NCBI GenBank assembly: GCA_964538505.1
Contig: CAZIDY010000013.1
Location: 11,973-75,972 of the forward strand
Source: Zeimonas sp964538505
Lineage (GTDB): Bacteria; Pseudomonadota; Gammaproteobacteria; Burkholderiales; Burkholderiaceae_E
Direction: 5' to 3'
Length of the DNA stretch: 64,000 bases
In this document: in pieces, positions 8,503 to 15,996 of the stretch
Position numbering within the stretch: position 1 is the first letter of the stretch
Layout of the letters: every line of letters begins with the position of its first letter
Notes under the pieces: generated by a model
Database searches by the model: none
Told to the model about the DNA's origin: nothing
The model's input: the letters and a program-made list of their open reading frames with translations, nothing else
Translations under genes and position numbers: made by a program

Positions 8503-10161
8503 ATGATGCCCACGACCAGCCAGACGCTCGAACGAGGCCGGCGCGCTTTCGCGAACCGGGAATGGAAAGAGGCGTACCGGCAACTGTCGGCCGCCGACAC
8601 CGACTCCACGCTCGAGACTGCAGACCTCGAATGTCTCGCCCAGGCCGCCTGCCTGATCGGCCGCGACTCCGATGCGCAGGCGCTGTTCCGGCGCGCGCAT
8701 CACGTTCTCGTCGATCGGGGGCAGCGCGCTCGGGCGGCGCACTGGGGATTCTGGCTGAGCTTCCATGCACTGCTTGCCGGCGACTTTGCGCAAAGCACCG
8801 GTTGGCTCGCGCGCATTCAGCGACTCGTCGCAGACCAGCCCGAATGCACGGAGCAGGGATACGTCGACGTGCTCTCGGGACTGCAACAGATGGCCCAGGG
8901 AGACACCGACGCGGCACGCGCCCATTTCGACCAGGCGATCTCGCTTGCCGATCGCTTCGACGATCGCGACCTGCTGGCCTTCGGTCTGCTCGGGCGCGGA
9001 CAGACCCTGATCCAGTCGCAGCGGGTTGCCGAGGGCGTACCGCAACTCGACGAAGCAATGGTCGCCGTGGCCACCGGAGAGGTATCGCCGATGGCGGCCG
9101 GGCTCGTCTACTGCGCGGTGATCCTCAGCTGCCAGCGGATCTTCGATCTGCGACGCTGCCGGGAATGGACGCAGGCGCTGAGCCAGTGGTGCGCCACGCA
9201 GCCCGACCTCGTCCCCTATCGCGGCGAGTGCCTCGTCCACCGCTCCGAGATCCTGCAGCTGCAGGGGGAATGGTCGGACGCACTGGCGGAGGCGGAGCGC
9301 GCGATCGAGCTGTGCTCCGGCCGCCGCGGCAATCTGGCCGGACGCGCGCTCTACCAGTGCGGCGAGCTTCATCGCCTGCGCGGAAGCTTCGAACGGGCCG
9401 AACAGATGTACCGGGAAGCGGGCCGCCTGGGCACCGAGCCGCAACCGGGCCTGTCACTGCTTCGGCTGGCCCAGGGCGATGTCGACGCCGCGCAGGCAAC
9501 GATGCGCCGCATCGTCCGCGAGGGCGGTGGCGCACGAAAGCCGGGCAGCACCACTGGCGCACGACTGCAGGCGTTGCGCGCCTGCGTCGAGGTCATGATC
9601 GCCGCCGGCGACATCGACGTCGCCAGAGCGGCTGCCGCAGAGCTGGAAGACTGTGCGGCCGGAACGGATGCGCCCCTGCTTCACGCGTCGTCGGCGCAGG
9701 CAAGCGGCATGGTGCTGCTGGTCGAAGGCGACGCGCAGGCGGCTCTCGCAACGCTGCGCGAAGGCTGGACGGCGTGGCAGCAGCTCGATGCTCCGTACGA
9801 ATCCGCGCAGGTTCGCGTGCTGATCGGTCTCGCCTGCGAGCGACTGGGCGACGAAGAAACCGCACGCAGCCACCGGGAAGCTGCGGCGCGCAGCTTCGAA
9901 AGACTCGGCGCCGCGCCGGCGCTGGCCGCACTCGACGGGTTGGCGAAAGCACGCAAGGCGGTTCCCGCCAACCCGCTCAGCGAGCGCGAGCTGCAGGTGC
10001 TCAGGCTGGTCGCTAAGGGGCAATCGAATCGGGAGATCGCTGCCCGGTTGTTCATCAGCGAGCACACGGTGGCCGGACACCTGAGCAACATCCTTGGCAA
10101 GCTCGGCGTTGCTTCGCGGACCGCAGCAGCAGCCTTCGCCTTCGAGCACAAGCTCCTTTGA
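8503..10161 (+). CDS. LuxR-family regulator with TPR-like sensor region
   Basis: The 552-residue protein consists of helical TPR-like repeats over residues about 5-470 (for example AHFDQAISLADRFDDRDLLAFG and ALYQCGELHRLRGSFERAEQM, both in part). A C-terminal LuxR/GerE DNA-binding domain follows (about 488-552) with LSERELQVLRLVAKG and SNREIAARLFISEHTVAGHL. There is no N-terminal ATPase, so this is not a full MalT/LAL regulator but a short relative. The start is one of two adjacent ATGs at 8503 and 8506. It lies 118 bp before a methyltransferase gene on the same strand, which it may control. Confidence 0.82.
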   Translation: MMPTTSQTLERGRRAFANREWKEAYRQLSAADTDSTLETADLECLAQAACLIGRDSDAQALFRRAHHVLVDRGQRARAAHWGFWLSFHALLAGDFAQSTGWLARIQRLVADQPECTEQGYVDVLSGLQQMAQGDTDAARAHFDQAISLADRFDDRDLLAFGLLGRGQTLIQSQRVAEGVPQLDEAMVAVATGEVSPMAAGLVYCAVILSCQRIFDLRRCREWTQALSQWCATQPDLVPYRGECLVHRSEILQLQGEWSDALAEAERAIELCSGRRGNLAGRALYQCGELHRLRGSFERAEQMYREAGRLGTEPQPGLSLLRLAQGDVDAAQATMRRIVREGGGARKPGSTTGARLQALRACVEVMIAAGDIDVARAAAAELEDCAAGTDAPLLHASSAQASGMVLLVEGDAQAALATLREGWTAWQQLDAPYESAQVRVLIGLACERLGDEETARSHREAAARSFERLGAAPALAALDGLAKARKAVPANPLSERELQVLRLVAKGQSNREIAARLFISEHTVAGHLSNILGKLGVASRTAAAAFAFEHKLL

Positions 10162-10279
10162 GCGGCGCGTACGGTCAATCCTGACCGCTCGCCTCGTCTC
10201 GCAAAACGGTCAATGCGGGCGATGTGCGATGCCGGCGCGCTCCGTAGTCTGGAACTTCAACCAGGCCACGGAGGCGATC

Positions 10280-11086
10280 ATGAACCAGCAGACTTTCGGC
10301 AAGACCTATGGCGGAACCGCGCCCGAGAACTACGAACGCTACTTCGTGCCACAGATCGCAGCCCCGCTCGCCGACGACCTACTCGAGATCGCCGCGCTGC
10401 GCCCGGGCGAGCGTGTGCTCGACGTTGCGTGCGGAACCGGCATCATTGCGAGACAGGCACGACAACGGGTCGGCGACAGCGCTTCGGTCGCCGGCCTGGA
10501 CGTGAATCCGGGCATGCTGGCCGCGGCGCGATCCGCGGTGTCACCCGAGTTCGCGATCGACTGGTACGAGTCCGGCGCGGAAGCGATGCCGCTCGCCGAT
10601 GGTGCCTTCGACGTGGCGCTGTGCCAGTTGGGACTGCAGTTCATCACCAACAAGCTCGGCGCCCTGCGGGAAATACGGCGCGTTCTCGCCCCCGGCGGAC
10701 GGCTGGTTCTCAACGTGCCGGGTCCGACGCCGCCATTGTTCGCCGTGATGGCCGATGCGCTCGCGAAGCACGTCGACCCTCGAGCGGCATCCTTCGTCCA
10801 TGTCGTGTTCTCGCTTCACGACGAACGCGAGTTGCGCGAGTTGACGAATGCGGCCGGTTTCCAGCAGGTCGACGTACACAGCAGGCGCGCCAGGCTCACC
10901 CTGCCCCCTCCGACCGAGTTCCTGTGGCAGTACGTGTGCAGCACGCCGCTGGCGAAACTCATGGCTGCAGCGAGCGACGAAAGCCGCGCTGCGCTCGAAG
11001 GCGAGGTCGTCGAAAGGTGGCGGGAATTCGCAACCGACGGGACGTTGAGCTTCGAGGTGAACGTGACGACGGTCGTCGGACGCTGA
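10280..11086 (+). CDS. SAM-dependent class I methyltransferase
   Basis: The 268-residue protein has motif I VLDVACGTGIIARQ (about residues 48-61) and the acidic motif II LDVNPGM. A motif IV region ALCQLGLQF and post-motif RRVLAPGGRLVLNVP place it in the UbiE/Methyltransf_11 class. The N-terminus TFGKTYGGTAPENYERYFVP is a typical small-molecule methyltransferase opening. The substrate is unknown. GGAG lies 7 nt before the ATG. It follows the LuxR-type regulator and converges with the membrane protein gene at 11093. Confidence 0.85.
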   Translation: MNQQTFGKTYGGTAPENYERYFVPQIAAPLADDLLEIAALRPGERVLDVACGTGIIARQARQRVGDSASVAGLDVNPGMLAAARSAVSPEFAIDWYESGAEAMPLADGAFDVALCQLGLQFITNKLGALREIRRVLAPGGRLVLNVPGPTPPLFAVMADALAKHVDPRAASFVHVVFSLHDERELRELTNAAGFQQVDVHSRRARLTLPPPTEFLWQYVCSTPLAKLMAAASDESRAALEGEVVERWREFATDGTLSFEVNVTTVVGR

Positions 11087-11092
11087 CGGCGC

Positions 11093-11503
11093 TCAGCGCG
11101 CGTCCGGCGGCGCCTTGTGCCTCAGCTCGAACACGTGGACGATCACGTAGGCGATGAGCGCGAACACGAAGAACACGAGCAGCATCCACGCGATGCCCTG
11201 CAGAGTCTCGATGATCGTCCGATAGACCTCGAGCACCCAGCGATCCGTGGTGAGCTCGAGGATCTGCGCCTTCTCGTCATAGCGCCCGGGGCTGATGTAT
11301 CGCTCCAGCTCCCAGACGCGCACGCCTTTGGAGATACCGACGACATAGATAGCGAACTTCAGGTATTTCAGCCACGCCTGGCTGATGTCGTCGGCAATGA
11401 TCCGCTTGAGAATGCCCTCGATCGGTGATGCGAACAGCCTCACGACCAGGAACGAGACGATTGCTGCGATGGCCAATGTGGCAAGGAGGAGCGTGAGGAA
11501 CAC
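11093..11503 (-). CDS. Small membrane protein of unknown function
   Basis: This is a 136-residue protein with an N-terminal membrane span (LLLATLAIAAIVSFLVVRLF), a possible second hydrophobic stretch near residue 50 (YLKFAIYVVGISKG) and a C-terminal span (IAWMLLVFFVFALIAYVIVH). The middle part is soluble and mixed-charge. I do not recognise the family. It is the last of three closely spaced minus-strand frames (12129, 11647, 11503) that look like one operon. Codon use resembles a real gene; its frame spacing to the small gene upstream is 21 bp. Confidence 0.65.
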   Translation of the reverse strand: MFLTLLLATLAIAAIVSFLVVRLFASPIEGILKRIIADDISQAWLKYLKFAIYVVGISKGVRVWELERYISPGRYDEKAQILELTTDRWVLEVYRTIIETLQGIAWMLLVFFVFALIAYVIVHVFELRHKAPPDAR

Positions 11504-12129
11504 GGCGATGGAGGTCCTTGGATGTCAACTTGTCGCGCCGAATGCGTCGTGGAACGTGACGACGCCGCGAGGCGACGATATCCCGAGACGCAGCGCCTGG
11601 AAATACTCGGGTGGCACACCGGGCAGGTTCCGGCGCCGAGTACGCATCGTGACCTACGCCTCCGACAGTGCAGCGCAAGAAACTCCTTGTTCACGAACCC
11701 GATCGCCGTGAGGATCGCGAGGAACTTTCCTGCCGTCAGCACGGCGGCAATCTGCGCAAAAGCCGCGACTGCACCCAAGGCCACGGTGGTCGCCTGCGTC
11801 CACCTGTTCCGCAGGAAGTCGTGCAGTTCCCGCATGACCGCGCCAGGAAACGAATTCGCGACCTTGCGGCACAGGTCGAACTCGTCGGCTGAGCAGATCC
11901 AGTGCTTCAGGTCCACGCCGGCCTGCTTTGCGGCCGCGATCAGGCGTTGCAGCACCTCTCGCACCGACGATCGCTTCAACGCCTGCACCTGCGCCTGCGT
12001 GCCGTCGCCCAGGTCGATGACGACAGTCTCGAGATCGGAGGGGTCGATGAAGTTGCGAAAGACGTCGTCCTGCGCGGCGTCGATCAGAGCGCGCTGGATG
12101 TCCCGGGCGTAGTCGTCGATGGCGGCCAT
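11440..12129 (-). CDS. Unknown protein, 3' end doubtful (possible frameshift)
   Basis: The uninterrupted frame codes for 229 residues. Residues 1-152 look genuine: an acidic helical start (MAAIDDYARDIQRALIDAAQ), a mixed soluble domain, and a hydrophobic hairpin (TTVALGAVAAFAQIAAVLTA, then KFLAILTAIGFVNKEFLA). After about residue 152 the sequence becomes rich in Arg, Ser and Cys and overlaps two downstream genes. In the -1 frame the reading would stop at 11654 with AALSEA, leaving 6 bp to the next start. So either a sequencing indel or natural frameshift lies near 11670, or the long tail is real. The function is unknown; two membrane spans are likely. Confidence 0.55.
   Translation of the reverse strand: MAAIDDYARDIQRALIDAAQDDVFRNFIDPSDLETVVIDLGDGTQAQVQALKRSSVREVLQRLIAAAKQAGVDLKHWICSADEFDLCRKVANSFPGAVMRELHDFLRNRWTQATTVALGAVAAFAQIAAVLTAGKFLAILTAIGFVNKEFLALHCRRRRSRCVLGAGTCPVCHPSISRRCVSGYRRLAASSRSTTHSARQVDIQGPPSPCSSRSSLPHWPSQQSSRSWS
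11525..11647 (-). CDS. Putative 40-residue protein
   Basis: The frame starts with ATG at 11645-11647, with GGAGG about 12 nt upstream, and ends at 11525. The product begins MRTRRRNLPGVPPEYFQALR and ends VVTFHDAFGATS, a sensible amino-acid mix with no runs of Arg or Ser. It lies inside the last third of the longer frame 11440-12129. It would fit neatly between that gene and the membrane protein if the longer gene really ends at about 11654. No family is recognised. Confidence 0.4.
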   Translation of the reverse strand: MRTRRRNLPGVPPEYFQALRLGISSPRGVVTFHDAFGATS

Positions 12130-12207
12130 GATGGTTCTCCAGGGAGGCGCTTGGTCAGGCGAGCACCGTGACGTTCAGCCCATGGACCGAGGAAGACGAT
12201 CACCAGA

Positions 12208-12354
12208 TCAAACCCGATGGTACCGGGACTGATGCGCGTTCGAGTCGAGCCAACCATCCCAGGTCGTCTCCTTGAAGACCACCATCGCGTTCTCCGGTTC
12301 GTGTCCCGCAGTGGCGAGACCGCTCATCAGGTTCGCGCGGAACTGCTTCTTCAC
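12208..12354 (-). CDS. Unknown 48-residue protein or C-terminal fragment
   Basis: The frame begins with GTG at 12352-12354, overlapping the stop of the broken PIN gene, and ends at 12208. It includes QFRANLMSGLATAGHEPEN, then AMVVFKETTWDGWLDS and SRYHRV. The composition (Trp, His, Asn, few Arg runs) is that of a folded protein end, unlike shadow frames here. It may be a whole small protein or the C-terminal tail of a deleted gene. I do not recognise the family. The remaining bases to 12130 show nothing else on either strand. Confidence 0.4.
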   Translation of the reverse strand: MKKQFRANLMSGLATAGHEPENAMVVFKETTWDGWLDSNAHQSRYHRV

Positions 12355-12526
12355 CGTTCGTGCAACGCAACGACGTTCAGGCCCTGCCGCCGCGCAGCTT
12401 CACACTGACGCGCATCCGCCGAAACGAATACGTCCGCCCCGCACACGACAGCAGCGGCACGATCGCCGTGCCGGCTTCATCTATGTAACGCTTTACGAAG
12501 GCCGAAGCGTCGAAGAAGACGCGCAT
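12351..12526 (-). pseudogene. VapC-like PIN toxin remnant, centre deleted
   Basis: The first frame starts MRVFFDASAFVKRYIDEAGT, the N-terminal strand of a PIN domain with its catalytic Asp. It loses homology after about 22 residues. In the next frame the sequence reads VCGADVFVSADARQCEAARR and ends QGLNVVALHER at 12351, the C-terminal end of the same PIN type. About 70-80 central residues, with two of the catalytic acids, are missing and the ends are out of frame. The toxin is dead. Its antitoxin survives only as a short tail just upstream. Confidence 0.72.
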
Positions 12527-12547
12527 CGCGTTGTCGTTCGCGCCGAA

Positions 12548-12589
12548 CTATCGCGTGCGGTCCTCGGAGATGAGTCGGCTGATCGCCAA
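12548..12589 (-). pseudogene. Antitoxin C-terminal remnant
   Basis: Directly after the stop of the spermidine-synthase-like gene, and in the same frame, the sequence reads LAISRLISEDRTR followed by a stop at 12548. This resembles the C-terminal end of small VapB-like antitoxins. The rest of the gene is absent. It lies 21 bp before the start of the PIN remnant, the expected position for the antitoxin of that toxin. The call depends on that context, as 13 residues alone prove little. Confidence 0.45.
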
Positions 12590-13390
12590 TCAAACCACCA
12601 GCACCGCCCCACCGCTGCGCTGCTTTCGAATCGCCCCCACCCACCGCTCAGCCGGCAGCCTCTCCCGCTCGAGCCGTTTCGCCCGTTCCCGCAACGCCCC
12701 CCACTCCACCTGCAACTCCGGCCCCGAAAACGCCAGCAACGCCACATTCCCCGCCGCCACCGGCGGCAACGAGATCACCCGGTCTTCAAAAGCCATCCGC
12801 ACGTTGCGCAGGCTGTTCGCATACGACCGCCCGTCCCCGAACACGTTGACGACGAGAATCCCCGCCGGCGCGAGCGCCGCGCGGCAATCGCGGTAGAACG
12901 GCACGTCATCGAGCACCGGCCCGCGCGCCTTCGTGTCGTAGAGATCGGCCAGGATCACGCCGAAGCGCCCGCGCGACGATCTTCTCGCCAGGTACTCCCC
13001 GGCATCGGCGCGAACCACCTGAAGCCGCTCGTCCTCGGGCAGCGCGAAGGCGTTGCGACAGACGTCGATCACCGCACGGCTCGCCTCGACGACGGTGATC
13101 TTCGTCTTCGGCAGCTTCTTCCAGCAATGCCGCGCCAGCCCCGCAGCGCCCAACCCGAGATGCAGCATCTCGTCGGGCGCGGCGAGAAACAGCCGCCACG
13201 CCATCATGTCGTGCGCGTAGTCGAGCTCGAGGTCATAGGGACGCGAGATCCGCATCGCGCCCTGGATCCACGGCGAATCGAAGTGCAGGTAACGCACGCC
13301 AGCGGATTCGGACAGCACGATGATGGGTTCGTCAGCGCGACCGCCGCCTCGGCGGGCGGTGCGACCGGTACGGCGGCGTGCGGTGGTCAA
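12590..13390 (-). CDS. Spermidine-synthase-like methyltransferase-fold protein
   Basis: The 266-residue protein has an Arg-rich start, then YLHFDSPWIQGAMRISRPYD and a Rossmann core. MLHLGLGAAGLARHCWKKLP is motif I and ITVVEASRAVIDVCRNAF is motif II, with Glu as ribose binder. FGVILADLYDTKARGP provides the Asp-rich loop typical of spermidine synthase relatives. These proteins are often annotated as SpeE-like; true aminopropyltransferase activity cannot be assumed without the decarboxylated-SAM pocket. The start appears to be TTG (13388-13390) with GGAGAAG 6-7 nt upstream. It lies 25 bp after the DNA glycosylase gene, in a unit headed by htpG. Confidence 0.75.
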   Translation of the reverse strand: MTTARRRTGRTARRGGGRADEPIIVLSESAGVRYLHFDSPWIQGAMRISRPYDLELDYAHDMMAWRLFLAAPDEMLHLGLGAAGLARHCWKKLPKTKITVVEASRAVIDVCRNAFALPEDERLQVVRADAGEYLARRSSRGRFGVILADLYDTKARGPVLDDVPFYRDCRAALAPAGILVVNVFGDGRSYANSLRNVRMAFEDRVISLPPVAAGNVALLAFSGPELQVEWGALRERAKRLERERLPAERWVGAIRKQRSGGAVLVV

Positions 13391-13415
13391 GGATCTCTTC
13401 TCCGGTTGTGCGGAC

Positions 13416-13913
13416 TCACCGCAGGTTCTCGATCGCCTCGCGCCACAGCGCGAGCTTTCGCTCGCGCGACATCGCTGCGTAGGCAGGACTGGTGGAAGGC
13501 ATCACGCGCGTACGGTAGCCCGCTTCGCGGAATCGCGGCTCGAAGCGGCCAGCGGCCTTTCCGTTGAACAGCACGGCGCGAAGGCGCGGCGCAATGCGAT
13601 GCAGCTCGCCGAAGTCGTTCGCCGCCGCGTCGCGGATCCCGCTGTCGAGGCTCCCCTCGCGGCGACAGGCACCGTAGACATCCCAGATCGCGAGGCCCGC
13701 GGCGAGCACCGCTTCGTAACGGCGCTCGAACGGCCACTCGCGCAGCGGCTCGTCGAGGACTTCGCCGAGGATCGGCCAGAAGAGATTGCGCGGGTGTGCG
13801 TAGTAGTGTCCGGCCGCCAGCGACGCCTCGCCCGGAAAGCTGCCGAGCACGAGCAGCCGCGAATGCGCCGCAACGACCGGGGCGAGGCCGCGCAGCGGCG
13901 CGGACTCAGTCAC
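13416..13913 (-). CDS. DNA-deoxyinosine glycosylase (UDG family 6)
   Basis: The 165-residue protein belongs to the uracil-DNA glycosylase superfamily. Motif 1 region LLVLGSFPGEASLAAGHYY is followed by AHPRNLFWPIL, the signature of family 6 hypoxanthine-DNA glycosylases. The C-terminal motif is MPSTSPAYA (about residues 140-148). These enzymes remove hypoxanthine, a product of adenine deamination, from DNA. The GTG start at 13911-13913 overlaps the end of htpG by 8 bp, which indicates co-transcription. An upstream in-frame ATG at 13973 is rejected because it would lie well inside htpG. Confidence 0.83.
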   Translation of the reverse strand: MTESAPLRGLAPVVAAHSRLLVLGSFPGEASLAAGHYYAHPRNLFWPILGEVLDEPLREWPFERRYEAVLAAGLAIWDVYGACRREGSLDSGIRDAAANDFGELHRIAPRLRAVLFNGKAAGRFEPRFREAGYRTRVMPSTSPAYAAMSRERKLALWREAIENLR

Positions 13914-15885
13914 CCGTCTTCGACGTGTCGGCCTTCTCGCCGCCCGTGGCCTCACCGCCCAGCAGCAGTGCATTCATCCGTCGCACGAAACCCGCCGGAT
14001 CCTCGAGTTGCCCGCCCTCTGCCAGCATTGCCTGCTCGAACAGCAGTCGCGACCAGTCATCGATGTGCGCATCGTCTTCGCGCACGCGCGCAAGCAGCGG
14101 ATGCTCGGGATTGATCTCGAGGATCGGCCTGCGGTCCGGCGCGTTCTGCCCGGCCTGCTTCAACATCCGCTCCAGATGCGCGCTGATCTCGTGCTCGCCC
14201 GACACGAGGCAGGCCGCCGAGTCGGTGAGTCGGTTCGTCACGCGCACCTCGCTCACCGTATCGCCGAGTGCCGCCTTCATCCGCTCGACGAGCGGCTTCA
14301 GCTCCTGCGCGACCTGCTCGGTCACCTTCTTCTCGGCCTCGTCCTCGAGCCCACCGAGCTCGAGCCCGCCGCGCGCCACCGATGCCAGCTCCTTGCCTTC
14401 GAACTCGGTGAGGAACGACAGCAGCCATTCGTCGACGCGGTCGGTGAGCAACAGCACCTCGACGCCCTTCTTGCGAAACACTTCGAGATGCGGGCTGTTG
14501 CGCGCCGCGGCCGGCGTGTCGGCGGTGATGTAGTAGATCTTCTCCTGCCCTTCCTTCATGCGACCGAGATAGTCGACAAGCGACACCGTCTGCGTGTCGT
14601 CGTTCGACGCGGTGGTCGCGAAGCGAAGCAGCTTGACGATGCGATCGCGGTTGTCGAAGTCCTCGCCGACGCCTTCCTTGAGTACCGCGCCGAATTCACG
14701 CCAGAAGGTCGCGTAGTCGTCGGACCTGTTCCCGGCGAGATCCTCGAGCAGCGACAGCACGCGCTTCGTCGACCCCTCGCGGATCATCCGCACGTCGCGG
14801 CTTTCCTGCAGGATCTCGCGCGAGACGTTCAGCGGCAGGTCGTTCGAGTCGATGATGCCGCGCATGAAGCGCAGCCACGCGGGCAGCAGCTGCTCGGCGT
14901 CTTCCATGATGAAGACGCGTCGCACGTACAGGCGCACGCCGCTGCGTCGGTTGCGATCCCACAGGTCGAAGGGCGCGCGCGACGGAATGTAGAGCAGCGT
15001 CGTGTATTCGGTGCGCCCCTCGACGCGCGCGTGCGTCCACGCGAGCGGGTTCTCGTCGCCGTGCGACAGATGCTGATAGAAGCTGCGGTACTGCTCGTCG
15101 TCGATCTCGCTCTTCGAACGCGCCCACAACGCGCTCGCCTGGTTCACCGTCTCCCATTCGTCGGTGAGGCGCATCTCCTTCGCGTCGGCGTCCCACTCTT
15201 CCTTGCGCATCCGGATCGGCAGGGAGATGTGGTCGGAGTAGCGGCGGATGATTCCCTTGAGCTTCCACGGCGACAGCAGATCCTCGAAGCTCGTCGCCTC
15301 GGGGTCGGCGACGTCGTCGGTCTCGCCTGCCGGCGTCTCGCGCAGGTGCAGGATGACGTCGGTACCGCGCGCTTCCTTCTCGACCGTCTCCACCGAGAAC
15401 TCGCCGGTGCCTTCGGACTCCCAACGCACCGCCTGGTCGGCCGACAGCCCGGCACGACGCGAAACGACGGTGACGCGGTCGGCAACGATGAACGCCGAGT
15501 AGAAGCCGACGCCGAACTGGCCGATCAATTGCGCATCGCGCGCCTGGTCGCCGGAAAGGTTGCCGAAGAACTCGCGCGTGCCCGAGCGAGCGATGGTGCC
15601 GAGGTGCTCGACGGCCTCGTCGCGCGACAGGCCGATGCCGTTGTCGGAGATCGTCAGCGTACGTGCCTTCGGATCGACGTCGATGCGGATCTGCAACTCG
15701 TCGCCGCCCTCGAGCAGCGCCGGCTCGTTCAATGCCTCGAAGCGCAGCCGGTCGCAGGCGTCGGAGGCGTTCGAGATCAGCTCGCGCAGGAAGATCTCGC
15801 GATTGCTGTACAGCGAGTGGATCATGAGGTTCAGCAGCTTGCTGACCTCGGTCTGGAATCCCAGTGTCTGCTTGGTGTCGCTCAT
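13906..15885 (-). CDS. htpG: Chaperone HtpG (bacterial Hsp90)
   Basis: The 659-residue protein starts MSDTKQTLGFQTEVSKLLNL. The GHKL ATP-binding site is seen in LISNASDACDRLR, LTISDNGIGLSRDE and IGQFGVGFYSAFIVAD. The middle domain contains RGIIDSNDLPLNVSREILQ and the C-terminal dimerisation domain includes NRLTDSAACLV. HtpG is a cytosolic ATP-dependent chaperone that helps stress-damaged and client proteins fold. It is the first gene of a unit with the UDG and SpeE-like genes. The ATG at 15883-15885 was chosen over an upstream in-frame ATG because the conserved N-terminus begins there. Confidence 0.96.
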   Translation of the reverse strand: MSDTKQTLGFQTEVSKLLNLMIHSLYSNREIFLRELISNASDACDRLRFEALNEPALLEGGDELQIRIDVDPKARTLTISDNGIGLSRDEAVEHLGTIARSGTREFFGNLSGDQARDAQLIGQFGVGFYSAFIVADRVTVVSRRAGLSADQAVRWESEGTGEFSVETVEKEARGTDVILHLRETPAGETDDVADPEATSFEDLLSPWKLKGIIRRYSDHISLPIRMRKEEWDADAKEMRLTDEWETVNQASALWARSKSEIDDEQYRSFYQHLSHGDENPLAWTHARVEGRTEYTTLLYIPSRAPFDLWDRNRRSGVRLYVRRVFIMEDAEQLLPAWLRFMRGIIDSNDLPLNVSREILQESRDVRMIREGSTKRVLSLLEDLAGNRSDDYATFWREFGAVLKEGVGEDFDNRDRIVKLLRFATTASNDDTQTVSLVDYLGRMKEGQEKIYYITADTPAAARNSPHLEVFRKKGVEVLLLTDRVDEWLLSFLTEFEGKELASVARGGLELGGLEDEAEKKVTEQVAQELKPLVERMKAALGDTVSEVRVTNRLTDSAACLVSGEHEISAHLERMLKQAGQNAPDRRPILEINPEHPLLARVREDDAHIDDWSRLLFEQAMLAEGGQLEDPAGFVRRMNALLLGGEATGGEKADTSKTGD

Positions 15886-15996
15886 CGGAATCGGAAGTCG
15901 GAAACGAATGGAACGGAGCGTTGCGCGGTGCGGGGTAATCCGGTACCGGTGGTACTCGCGCCGCACGCACTCAGATCGGGGCAGGCACGGCCGCTT

